Part shown: positions 31,284-39,230 of the stretch, in pieces
Layout: every line of letters starts with the position of its first letter
Position numbering within the stretch: the first letter of the stretch is position 1
From: an uncultured Armatimonadota bacterium
Lineage (GTDB): Bacteria > Armatimonadota > Armatimonadia > Armatimonadales > Armatimonadaceae
Assembly: GCA_902805585.1 (NCBI GenBank)
Contig: CADCTO010000197.1
Coordinates: 1 to 41,564, forward strand
Direction: 5' to 3'
Length of the DNA: 41,564 bases
Program-made: the position numbers and the translations under genes
Notes under the pieces: generated by a model
Database searches by the model: none
What the model was told of the DNA's origin: nothing
Seen by the model: only the letters and a program-made list of their open reading frames with translations

Positions 31284-33040
31284 GGCGTTCGGGCTTCCCG
31301 GGGAACAGCACCGCCCGGACGGGTCGCCACACTTATCCGCCGCGTCGAGACCGCACGCGATCGGTCCAGGCGGCCGTTTTCGTCGTGGGGGCAGGCGCAC
31401 AGGCGACGCGGGTGATGGGCCACGCGGCGGCCCGGCTGATTCGCAGCCAGCACGGCGCCGGAACGGACCGCGGGACGGGCGGCGGCGCTCTTTGCCGGCG
31501 TGTCGTCGATGGCGTACAGGTGCGTCGGCGTCGAGACGTACAGCACGCCGTTGGCGACCACGGGCGAGGCGTAGACCGGCGCCCGCATGTCTACCCGGCC
31601 GATTTCCTTCATCGTCTTGCCCGCCGCGAGGATGAGAAGGTCGCCGTCCTCCGTCCCGACGTAGACTTTGCCGTCCGCCACCAGGGTCGAGCCCCAGATG
31701 TGGCTCTTGGTGTCGAACACCCAGTACGGTTTGCCGGTCTCCGCGTCCAGGCAGTGCACGAAGCCGCTGTAGTCGGCCACGTACACCAGTCCGTCGGCGA
31801 TCGAGGGGGTGGAAAGGGAGCGTTTGATCCCCTTGTAGCTCCACAGCGCCCCGGTCTTGCTGATGTCGCCGCTCTTGGTCGCGTCGATGCAGACGAAGCG
31901 GCCCACGCCCTCGCCGTGTTCGGGGTCCTGTCCGATGGGCACGTACACGCGGTTCTTGTAGAAGACCGGCGTCGCGATGACCTCGCTCGGACCCTCGTAG
32001 GTCGCGTACTTGAGCGGCTTGCCGTTCTTGGCGCGGTACTCCGGCGGGTTGCAGTCGAAGCGCCAGAGTTCCTTGAAGGCTTTGACGCCCTCGTTATCCA
32101 CGGTCTCGGTGGACAGGCCGTAGCACCAGCCGTCGCCGCCGCCGAAGAGGATCAGGTCGTTGGCGCCGACCTTGCCGCCCGCCGGGGACGACCAGTTCGA
32201 GTGGAGCGTGCGCGTCGACACGCCCGCCGCCTCCTCGCCGAGCAGCGCGCCGGTGTTCTTGTCCAGCATGCACAGCGCGGGCGCCTTCGGGTTCGGGATG
32301 GTGGTGTGGCCCCAGTCCACGCCGTTCGAGGTGGTGACCACGATCTTGTCGCCGATGATCAGCGGGGCGCAGTTGGTGATGTTGTGCGGGAAGACGCCCA
32401 GTTCCTGGCGCATGTCGAAGCGCCACAGGATGTCGCCGTCCTTCGGCCCCGGCGTGACCGCCGGCTTCCCCGGGCCGGCGATGTATTGGCCCTCGTCCTT
32501 GAACGCGCCGTCGTTGCCGTTGGCCAAACCGTTCACGTCCAGGCACATCACCTCGCACCGGTTGGTGACGATGTAGACGCGGTCGCCCTCGACGGCGGGC
32601 GAGGAGCACAGCCCGAGGAACTCCCAGTCGCTGACCTTGCCGGTCCCGAGCTTGGGGATCGCTATCTGCCACAGCAGGTTTCCGGTCTTCTCGTCCAGGC
32701 ACAGTAGCACGGCGCGGTCGCCCGTGAGCTTCGGGTCGCGCGGCGTCTCGTTGTTGGTGCCGATGAACACCCGCCCGCCGGCCACGGTGGGGTTGCCGTA
32801 GGTCTGGGAGCCGAGCTTGGCGATCCACCGGACGTTCTTGGTGGTCGCCATGTCGATCTCTTCGGTGCTGCCCTTGTACCGCCCCGCCTCGAACGCGACC
32901 GGCACTCCGGTCTCCGTCGAAACCATGTTCCGGCTGGCGTCGCGCCCCCAGAACGGCCAGTCGGCCGCACGGACGGCGAGCGGGACGGCGCAGGCGCCGA
33001 CGGCGAGCGAGAGGAACAGACGCTTGGAAGATGCTTTCAT
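31280..33040 (-). CDS. Secreted PQQ-like beta-propeller protein (propeller 4) with odd C-terminal tail
   Basis: 586 residues. The signal peptide (1-25) is followed by ADWPFWGRDASRN, a divergent form of the signature, then TGVPVAFEAGRYKGSTEEID. Blades are long and irregular: VLLCLDEKTGNLLW, SSPAVEGDRVYIVTNRCEVM, ITNCAPLIIGDKIVVTTSNG, GFVHCLDAETGKPYW and APVYASPVVANGVLYVSTPT. The propeller ends near LYAIDD (about residue 510); the last 75 residues are Arg/Ala/Pro-rich with a lone CAC pair and have no blade character. The tail may be an extension created by loss of the original stop. Start and stop both overlap the neighbours by 4 bases. Confidence 0.9.
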   Translation of the reverse strand: MKASSKRLFLSLAVGACAVPLAVRAADWPFWGRDASRNMVSTETGVPVAFEAGRYKGSTEEIDMATTKNVRWIAKLGSQTYGNPTVAGGRVFIGTNNETPRDPKLTGDRAVLLCLDEKTGNLLWQIAIPKLGTGKVSDWEFLGLCSSPAVEGDRVYIVTNRCEVMCLDVNGLANGNDGAFKDEGQYIAGPGKPAVTPGPKDGDILWRFDMRQELGVFPHNITNCAPLIIGDKIVVTTSNGVDWGHTTIPNPKAPALCMLDKNTGALLGEEAAGVSTRTLHSNWSSPAGGKVGANDLILFGGGDGWCYGLSTETVDNEGVKAFKELWRFDCNPPEYRAKNGKPLKYATYEGPSEVIATPVFYKNRVYVPIGQDPEHGEGVGRFVCIDATKSGDISKTGALWSYKGIKRSLSTPSIADGLVYVADYSGFVHCLDAETGKPYWVFDTKSHIWGSTLVADGKVYVGTEDGDLLILAAGKTMKEIGRVDMRAPVYASPVVANGVLYVSTPTHLYAIDDTPAKSAAARPAVRSGAVLAANQPGRRVAHHPRRLCACPHDENGRLDRSRAVSTRRISVATRPGGAVPREARTP

Positions 33041-35388
33041 GGTTGTTTCGTGACTTGCCCTGTCGCGGGCTGTCTGCCCGCGACGCTGGATCGGTTCGGC
33101 GTGACCGAGATGTTATCGATATAGACCCGGAACAGACTTTGCGGCGAGAACCCGAACAGGCCCGGCGACCCGGCGACGTGGGCCGTGCGGTGCGGCACCT
33201 CCAGGAGCCATTTGGCGGGCTCGGTCTCGCCCTTCTTCCAGGCTTTGGCGCGGACGACCCCAGTGCCGTCGGGGGCGACGTCGACCCGCGTCTTCAGCCG
33301 GTACCAGACCTTCGGGCTCCATTTGAAGGGCGCGGAGACTTTGATGCGTTCGGCGTTCGAGCTGACCTCCAGCTCCTGCGAGTTGCCCTGGAGGATGACG
33401 AAGTAGCGCTGGTTGACCACCCCCACCGAGGACATCGTGCGCCGGTTCCCGTCGGACATCACGTCGGCCTCGAAGGTGTAGTTCTTCTCGTCGGGGTGGC
33501 CGAAGAAGACGACCGCCCGCTGGAAGAAGATGTTGTCCAGCGTCTTGGCGAGCACCTTGTTGCCTTCCAGTTCGCGCACGTCGAACTTGAAGCGCGCGCC
33601 GATCCACGGGAGCGGCGGGTACGCGAACTTGGCGTCCGGCTCCGCGGGCAGCGTTTCCGAAGGCGTGAACGCGTCGAACGTTTCGGCGATCGGCAGGGCC
33701 GGCAGGACCCGGCCGCGGATCGTCCCCTTGAAGCCCTCGACCGTGGCCTGGAACGCCCCCGCCGAAGGTTTGGCGGACGCCGCCGCGACCAGTTGACCCT
33801 GGGCGTTGAAATCGGCGTCCATCTCGGAGCGCACGCGCGCCGTGGGCGGGACGAACTTCGCCCAGGCGGCCTTCGCCCCGTCGAAGGTCGTGGTCGGGAA
33901 GCCGTTGGCGTCGATACCCCGGATCGTGAACCGGGGCGCCGTCTCGCCGGGGCGCAGGAGCACTTCGGCGGGGATGATCTGGAGCGCCGCGGTCGGGCCG
34001 GGCTGGGGCCGCGGCGTGGCGGCGGCGGCCGGTTTCGGCAGGCCGGGGTTGTTCCCCTTCTTGCCGAAACAGTACAGTTTTTCAGTGCTGTGGACGTAGA
34101 CCTTGCCGTTCCACGCCGACGGGGCGCCGATGCACCGCCCGGCGAGCTGGACCTTCGCGAGTTCCTGGACCCCGGTCTCGGTCGGGCGCAGGATGTAGAA
34201 CAGGCCGTTCTGCATCGGGACGTACAGCTTGCCGTCCGCGTACAGCGGCGAGGCGTGGAGCTGGTCCGGCGCGAGCTTGTGCTTCCACAGGACCCGTCCC
34301 GTGTCGGCGTCGACGGCGCACAGGTGGCCGGTCTTGTCGGTCTGGTAGATGCGGCTGCCGACCAGGACCGGCGAGGACGAGATGGCGGCCAGGTCGTTGC
34401 GCCACGCTTCGGCGCTCTTGTCGAGCGCGGGCGGCCCGGTCTCGGCCGGTTTCGGCTCGGCGGTCACCTTCAGCGCGGTCATGCGGCCGGCGTCCGAGGA
34501 GTCCAGGTTCTCGTCGGCGTGGATGCCGATGATCGTGTCCTTGTACAGCACGACGCTGGCGTTCATGCCGCCCGCGGACGCCGGGTACCGCCAGACCGGC
34601 TCGCCCGTCCGCGCGTTCACGCAGATCAGCGTCCCGTCGCCGGCGCCGGTGTAGAAGACGCGCTTGCCGCCGCGCCAGCCGAAGACCGGGCGCGCGAAGG
34701 AGTTGTCCTTGGGCGGCCCGCCGGGGCTGGAGGACCAGACGATCTGGCCGCTCTTCTTGTCGAAGGCGTAGAACCGGTCCATGGCCGCGCCTTCGGCGCC
34801 CCAGTTGCTGGTGATGCCCCGGACGAGCACCAGGTCGTCCTCGATGATCGGCCCGCCGGTCCGGCCGTTCGTGAACGTCAGGCGGCCCAGCGACTCCATC
34901 AGCGAGTGCTGCCACAGCGGCTTCCCGTCGCCGGTGAAGGAGGCGAAGACCCCGGCCGAGGTCAGCACGTAGACGTTGCCCGTTTCGGCGTCCACGCACG
35001 GACTCCCGATCGAGTAGCGGTCGTACGTGATGTCGCTCAGGAAGTCGTTGAACCGCCGCTCCCACCGCTTGCGGCCCGTCTCGGCGTCCACGCAGACGAG
35101 CACTTCCTGGAGGTCCGCCCCCTGCCCCTGGTAGCCGAAGGCGTACACCTTGCCGTCCGCGACGACGGGCGTGCCGCCCCCGGAAAGGTCGAGCGACCAC
35201 AGGTCGCTCGCGCCCCGCAGCGCCCACCTGTCCGGCAGGCCGGTTTCGCGGGACACGCCGGTCTGCTCCGGCCCGCGCCAGTTGAGCCATCCGCGCACGT
35301 CGGCCCGCGCCGCGGCGCCGACGGCGGTCAGCGCCGCCACGCCCGCGGCGAAGGCGGCGACTTTCTTCTTCGGCAATGAGATCCTCAT
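33037..35388 (-). CDS. Secreted PQQ-like propeller fused to a LamG-like domain (propeller 5)
   Basis: 783 residues, the largest of the set. Signal peptide (1-29), the signature variant RGWLNWRGPEQTGVSRETGL, then a propeller (about 45-430: VLVCVDAETGRKRW, FYAFDKKSGQIVW, LICVNARTGEPVW, LCAVDADTGRVLW, GRCIGAPSAWNGKVYVHSTE). A Pro/Ala linker (about 440-460) leads to a sandwich region (about 465-570) and a C-terminal concanavalin-like domain (about 590-765) with NYTFEADVMSD, WYRLKTRVDVAPDGTG, LLEVPHRTAHVAGSPGLFGF and FRVYIDNISVTPN. That last domain resembles LamG/DUF1080 lectin-like sandwiches, so carbohydrate contact is plausible. AGGA precedes the ATG at 35388. Confidence 0.93.
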   Translation of the reverse strand: MRISLPKKKVAAFAAGVAALTAVGAAARADVRGWLNWRGPEQTGVSRETGLPDRWALRGASDLWSLDLSGGGTPVVADGKVYAFGYQGQGADLQEVLVCVDAETGRKRWERRFNDFLSDITYDRYSIGSPCVDAETGNVYVLTSAGVFASFTGDGKPLWQHSLMESLGRLTFTNGRTGGPIIEDDLVLVRGITSNWGAEGAAMDRFYAFDKKSGQIVWSSSPGGPPKDNSFARPVFGWRGGKRVFYTGAGDGTLICVNARTGEPVWRYPASAGGMNASVVLYKDTIIGIHADENLDSSDAGRMTALKVTAEPKPAETGPPALDKSAEAWRNDLAAISSSPVLVGSRIYQTDKTGHLCAVDADTGRVLWKHKLAPDQLHASPLYADGKLYVPMQNGLFYILRPTETGVQELAKVQLAGRCIGAPSAWNGKVYVHSTEKLYCFGKKGNNPGLPKPAAAATPRPQPGPTAALQIIPAEVLLRPGETAPRFTIRGIDANGFPTTTFDGAKAAWAKFVPPTARVRSEMDADFNAQGQLVAAASAKPSAGAFQATVEGFKGTIRGRVLPALPIAETFDAFTPSETLPAEPDAKFAYPPLPWIGARFKFDVRELEGNKVLAKTLDNIFFQRAVVFFGHPDEKNYTFEADVMSDGNRRTMSSVGVVNQRYFVILQGNSQELEVSSNAERIKVSAPFKWSPKVWYRLKTRVDVAPDGTGVVRAKAWKKGETEPAKWLLEVPHRTAHVAGSPGLFGFSPQSLFRVYIDNISVTPNRSSVAGRQPATGQVTKQP

Positions 35389-35440
35389 GGTATTTCCTAC
35401 GTTACAGACCCGGCGAAAACCCGGCGCGGGCGGTGGTGCG

Positions 35441-36670
35441 TCATCGCTTCGCCCGCAGATCCACGCAGACCAGGGCGCCTTGCTGGCTGCGGCAGTACAG
35501 CAGGCCGTTGGCGAGCACAGGCTGGGTCCAGCAGGTCCCGTCCACCACCTTGGCGCGGGCGATCTCGGTGAACTGGTTCGGCGTAGCGCCGACGACCACG
35601 ACTTCGCCCCGTTCGGTGAGCACGATCAGGCGGCTGCCCGCCGCGATCAGCCCGCCCTTGCCCATCCCGCGCATCCGCCACCGCTCCGCACCCGTCCGCA
35701 CGTCCACGCACTTGAGCGTGTTCTCGTCGTTTCCGTAGAGCGACGTGCCCAGGAGCACGCTGGCGTGGAAATGGTTCCGCATGTTCCGGCTCTCCCACAC
35801 CACCGACGGACGGCCCGAGCCGACACGCACGAGCGCGCCGCCTTTGTTGTAGTTGGAGGAGATGAACACGGAATCCTCGAAAAAGACGGGGTCCGCGGCG
35901 TTCACGTCGAAGGACGTCTGCCAGGGGTGCTGCCAGAGCGCGCGCCCGCTGCGCGGGTCCACGCCCACGATGCCGTCGGCGACGAAGAACGCGACCCCGC
36001 TCCGTCCGCGTATGGTGAACGGTACGGGCGAGGCGTACCCCGCGGTTCCCGATCCCGAGTTCCAAACGACGCGCCCCGTGCTTTTGTCCAGGGCCACGCC
36101 CGCCTTGCCGACGTTGTACAGGGCCAGGTTCCCCTGGATGAGGGCGGACCCGGCGAACCCCCACTGCGGCGCCGCCGCGCGCAGTTCGCGGGCGACGTCG
36201 CGCCGCCAGAGCAGCTTGCCCGTTGCGGCGTCCAGACAGAGCGCCTGCCCCTCGCGGCTCAGGGTGTAGACCTTGTTCTCGTGCACCGTCGGCGTGGCGC
36301 GCGGCCCGCCGTAGTCGCCCGCACGGCAGGGGTACCGGTACTGCCACACCACCTTGCCCGTCGCGGCCTGGAGGCAGGAGACGACGTCCTGGTCGGCGGT
36401 GTTGCCCATGGTGTACACGCGCCCGGCCTTGACCGCCATCGACGAGAACCCCTGCCCGACCTGCGCCGTCCATAGACGCCGCGGCCCGGCGGCGGGCCAG
36501 CGCGAGACCCACTGCGTTTCTGGCGAGACGCCGACGCGGTACGGGCCGCGAAACTGGGGCCAGTCCCCCGCCGCCGCGGGCGCGGCGGCGGCTCCCAGGA
36601 TCAGCGCGGCGGCGTGGAACGCCGCGATCGCGCGCCGAGCCCCGGCGGAGAAGGTACGCGGGCGGCTCAT
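35441..36670 (-). CDS. Secreted PQQ-like beta-propeller protein (propeller 6)
   Basis: 409 residues. The signal peptide (1-35, ends APAAAG) is followed by DWPQFRGPYRVGVSPETQWV. Blades include VVSCLQAATGKVVW, ALCLDAATGKLLW, GVALDKSTGRVVW, IVGVDPRSGRALW and LKCVDVRTGAERW, and GGLIAAGSRLIVLTERGEVV and TCWTQPVLANGLLYCRSQQG near the end. It is the same layout as propellers 7 and 8 but more diverged. The ATG overlaps the stop of propeller 7 (ATGA); a 52-base gap separates it from propeller 5. Confidence 0.93.
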   Translation of the reverse strand: MSRPRTFSAGARRAIAAFHAAALILGAAAAPAAAGDWPQFRGPYRVGVSPETQWVSRWPAAGPRRLWTAQVGQGFSSMAVKAGRVYTMGNTADQDVVSCLQAATGKVVWQYRYPCRAGDYGGPRATPTVHENKVYTLSREGQALCLDAATGKLLWRRDVARELRAAAPQWGFAGSALIQGNLALYNVGKAGVALDKSTGRVVWNSGSGTAGYASPVPFTIRGRSGVAFFVADGIVGVDPRSGRALWQHPWQTSFDVNAADPVFFEDSVFISSNYNKGGALVRVGSGRPSVVWESRNMRNHFHASVLLGTSLYGNDENTLKCVDVRTGAERWRMRGMGKGGLIAAGSRLIVLTERGEVVVVGATPNQFTEIARAKVVDGTCWTQPVLANGLLYCRSQQGALVCVDLRAKR

Positions 36671-37941
36671 CCGCCCCCGCCCGGCTGCTTCAGGTCGTAG
36701 CAGAGCAGCACGTCCTGGTCCCGCAGATAGAGCTTCCCGTTCGCGACCACCGGGTACGGCCAGGAGGGCTCGTTGCTGCGCTCGGTTTGGTCGAAGCGCC
36801 CCTTCTCCGTGTAGGCCGCCGGGTTCGCCTCGACGAGGGCGACCGGCCCCCGCTCGCTGCGGCAGTACAGGAAGCCGTCGGCGTAGGTCACCGAGCCCTT
36901 GCCGACGCTCCGGTCGGACCACATGGGCTTGCCGGTCTTGAACTCCAGGCACGTCAGGTTGCTGTTGTCGAACCCGTACAGGTAGTCGCCGACGAGCACC
37001 ATGCCGCCGTGGTGGTTCTGCATCTGGCGCGTGAAGTAGACCTCGGCCGCCGTGGTCGCGCCGGCGCTGCTGGTCAGCTTCGCCAGGCCGCCCCCGTGCT
37101 GGTAGGCGGAGGCGGCGAAGACGTGGCCGTCCCGGTAGATGGGCGTGGAGCAGTTGATCCCCTGCCGGTTGGCGGGGCCGTCGTAGCGCCACAGGAACTT
37201 GCCGTCGTTCGCCGCGACGCCGACCACGCCGCCGGCCAGGAACTGGATGATCTGGCGCTGCCCGCCCACGTCGGCAGCGATGCACGAGGAGTAGGCGACC
37301 CGGTTATTGTCGGGGACCTGGGCCTTCCACACGAGCGCGCCGGTCAGTTTGTTCAGGGCGACGAGGGTCGTCTCGCCGCCGGGCGTGGCGATCACCCGGT
37401 CGCCTTCCACCAGCGCCGACTCGCTGTAGCCCCATTGCGGGACGCGCCCGCCGAAGTCCGTGACGAGGTTCTTCTGCCAGCGCAGCTTGCCGTCGGCGAA
37501 GTTCAGGCAGACCAGGTCGCCGCTGACGCCGAGGGCGTACAAACGGTCGCCGTCCACGGTCGGCGTCGCCCGCGAGCCGTAGCCCCCCTGCCGGCCCCGC
37601 AGCTCCGTGCCCGCCGCGATCCGCGTGCTCCACAGCTCCTTGCCGGTCTTCTCGTCGAGCGCCCAGACGACCTCGTCGTTCCCGCGCAACCCCATGCCCA
37701 GGATGCGCCCCTTCGCGATCGCCGGCGTCGCGTGCCCCTCGCCGAGTCCGCGCGCCGTCCAGGCGACCTTCGGCCCCCCGGCGGGCCAGGCCTTGAGCAG
37801 GCCCGTCTCTTTGGAAACGCCCGACCGGTCCGGCCCACGAAACTGCGGCCAATCGGCCGCCCGTGCCGCGCCCGAGATCGCGGTGCAGACCAGAAACGCC
37901 GTTGCCGCGCGGCCGCTGCGGCGGACCCACTCGTGATTCAT
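36667..37941 (-). CDS. Secreted PQQ-like beta-propeller protein (propeller 7)
   Basis: 424 residues. Signal peptide (1-28), then ADWPQFRGPDRSGVSKETGL. Blades: VWALDEKTGKELW, LVCLNFADGKLRW, LVALNKLTGALVW, VVGVAANDGKFLW and LTCLEFKTGKPMW; the C-terminal part reads VALVEANPAAYTEKGRFDQT and YPVVANGKLYLRDQDVLLCY. It matches propeller 8 along its whole length, so the two are tandem paralogs. It starts 4 bases after the stop of propeller 8 and ends with an ATGA overlap with propeller 6. Confidence 0.94.
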   Translation of the reverse strand: MNHEWVRRSGRAATAFLVCTAISGAARAADWPQFRGPDRSGVSKETGLLKAWPAGGPKVAWTARGLGEGHATPAIAKGRILGMGLRGNDEVVWALDEKTGKELWSTRIAAGTELRGRQGGYGSRATPTVDGDRLYALGVSGDLVCLNFADGKLRWQKNLVTDFGGRVPQWGYSESALVEGDRVIATPGGETTLVALNKLTGALVWKAQVPDNNRVAYSSCIAADVGGQRQIIQFLAGGVVGVAANDGKFLWRYDGPANRQGINCSTPIYRDGHVFAASAYQHGGGLAKLTSSAGATTAAEVYFTRQMQNHHGGMVLVGDYLYGFDNSNLTCLEFKTGKPMWSDRSVGKGSVTYADGFLYCRSERGPVALVEANPAAYTEKGRFDQTERSNEPSWPYPVVANGKLYLRDQDVLLCYDLKQPGGGG

Positions 37942-37945
37942 TTGT

Positions 37946-39217
37946 CTACCGCCCTCCCGCGGGTTGTTTGACGTCGTAACAATGCAGCACGTCCTGGTCG
38001 CGCAGGTAAAGCCGCCCGTTCGCCACGACGGGGTGCGCCCAGGCCTCTTTGCCGCTGCGATCCGGCGGGTCGAACCGGCCCTTCTCCACGTAGGCGGCGG
38101 GGTTCGCTTCGACGAGCGCGATGGTGCCGCGCTGGCTGCGGACGTACAGGTTGCCGTCCGCGTAGAACAGCGACGCGTTTCCGCCGACGCTGCGGTCGGC
38201 CCAGGCGACCTTGCCGGTCTTGAACTCCAGGCACGTGAGCGTCCGCGGCTCGTCGAAGCCGTACAGGTGGTCCCCCACCAGGATCATGCCCCCGTGCTTG
38301 TTCTTCATGGCGTCCGTGAAGTAGACCTCGGTCGCCGAGGTGCCGCCGTTGCCGTCGGACGCCAGCCGGACCAGGGCGCCGCCTTTGCCGTACGACGTGG
38401 CCGCGAACACCTGGTTGTCGCGGAAGATGGGCGTCGCGATGGTGGCCGGCACGCCGGCGTGCCGGTTGTATTGCCAGAGGAGTTTGCCGTCATCGGCCGA
38501 CAGGCCCACGAGGCCGCCTCCCAGGAACTGGATGTACTGCCGCTTGCCGGCGACGTCGGCCGCGATGATCGAGGAGTAGTGGGCGCTGTACTGGGCGGGC
38601 AGCGCCGCCTTCCAGAGCACCGACCCGTCCGTCTTGTTGAGCGCCAGGACGGTAGCGTCCCGCCCGCCGGGCGTCACCAGAAGCCGCTGTCCGTCCACCA
38701 GCGGCGACTCGCTGTAGCCCCACCCCGGCACCTGCCCGCCGAAATCGGCGACCAGATCTTTCTGCCACAGCCGCTTGCCGGTGGCGAGGTCGAGGCAGAC
38801 CAGGTCGCCGCTGTCGCCCAGGGCGTACACGCGGCTGCCGTCTATCGTCGGCGTCGAGCGGGAGCCGTCGTCATAGTCCTTGGGCCGCCGGTTGGCCCTG
38901 GCGACGGGGGCGCTCCAGACCTCCTTGCCCGTGGCCGCGTCGAACGCCCAGACGGTCTCGCTCTCGCCCCGGTGCCCCATGCCGTACAGACGGCCGCGCG
39001 CCACCGACAGGGAGCCGTACCCGCCGCCCAGCCCCCGCACGGTCCACAGGAGTTTGGGACCTTCGGCGGGCCAGGTCTTGAGCAGGCCCGTCTCTTTGGA
39101 CACGCCGGTGCGGTCCGGGCCCCGCCACTGCGGCCAGTCGGCGGCGGTGGCGGCGGCGAGGGCCACGCCCAGCAGACCGAGCGTCATGCCTCCGGTAACG
39201 AAACGGGATAACCTCAT
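37946..39217 (-). CDS. Secreted PQQ-like beta-propeller protein (propeller 8)
   Basis: 423 residues. The signal peptide (1-25) is followed by ADWPQWRGPDRTGVSKETGL, the fullest form of the cluster signature. Blades: VWAFDAATGKEVW, LVCLDLATGKRLW, VLALNKTDGSVLW, LVGLSADDGKLLW and LTCLEFKTGKVAW; the end reads IALVEANPAAYVEKGRFDPP and LYLRDQDVLHCYDVKQP. It is the first propeller gene of the cluster, 13 bases after the pseudopilin stop. PQQ binding is not implied: the aromatic and acidic residues expected of a quinoprotein dehydrogenase are not evident. Confidence 0.94.
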   Translation of the reverse strand: MRLSRFVTGGMTLGLLGVALAAATAADWPQWRGPDRTGVSKETGLLKTWPAEGPKLLWTVRGLGGGYGSLSVARGRLYGMGHRGESETVWAFDAATGKEVWSAPVARANRRPKDYDDGSRSTPTIDGSRVYALGDSGDLVCLDLATGKRLWQKDLVADFGGQVPGWGYSESPLVDGQRLLVTPGGRDATVLALNKTDGSVLWKAALPAQYSAHYSSIIAADVAGKRQYIQFLGGGLVGLSADDGKLLWQYNRHAGVPATIATPIFRDNQVFAATSYGKGGALVRLASDGNGGTSATEVYFTDAMKNKHGGMILVGDHLYGFDEPRTLTCLEFKTGKVAWADRSVGGNASLFYADGNLYVRSQRGTIALVEANPAAYVEKGRFDPPDRSGKEAWAHPVVANGRLYLRDQDVLHCYDVKQPAGGR

Positions 39218-39230
39218 GATCGAACCTGCC

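Noticed and set aside
29083-35379. Very long open frames on the plus strand opposite the symporter and propeller genes
   Set aside because: They are products of high third-position G+C on the opposite strand: no start signals, biased Arg/Ala/Gly/Asp composition, no domain, and they cover several unrelated genes.
21262-39217. Calling the eight propellers PQQ-dependent alcohol dehydrogenases
   Set aside because: Only the structural repeat is shared. Lengths of 369-783 residues, no heme motif and no recognisable PQQ or calcium ligand set argue against an enzyme of that type.
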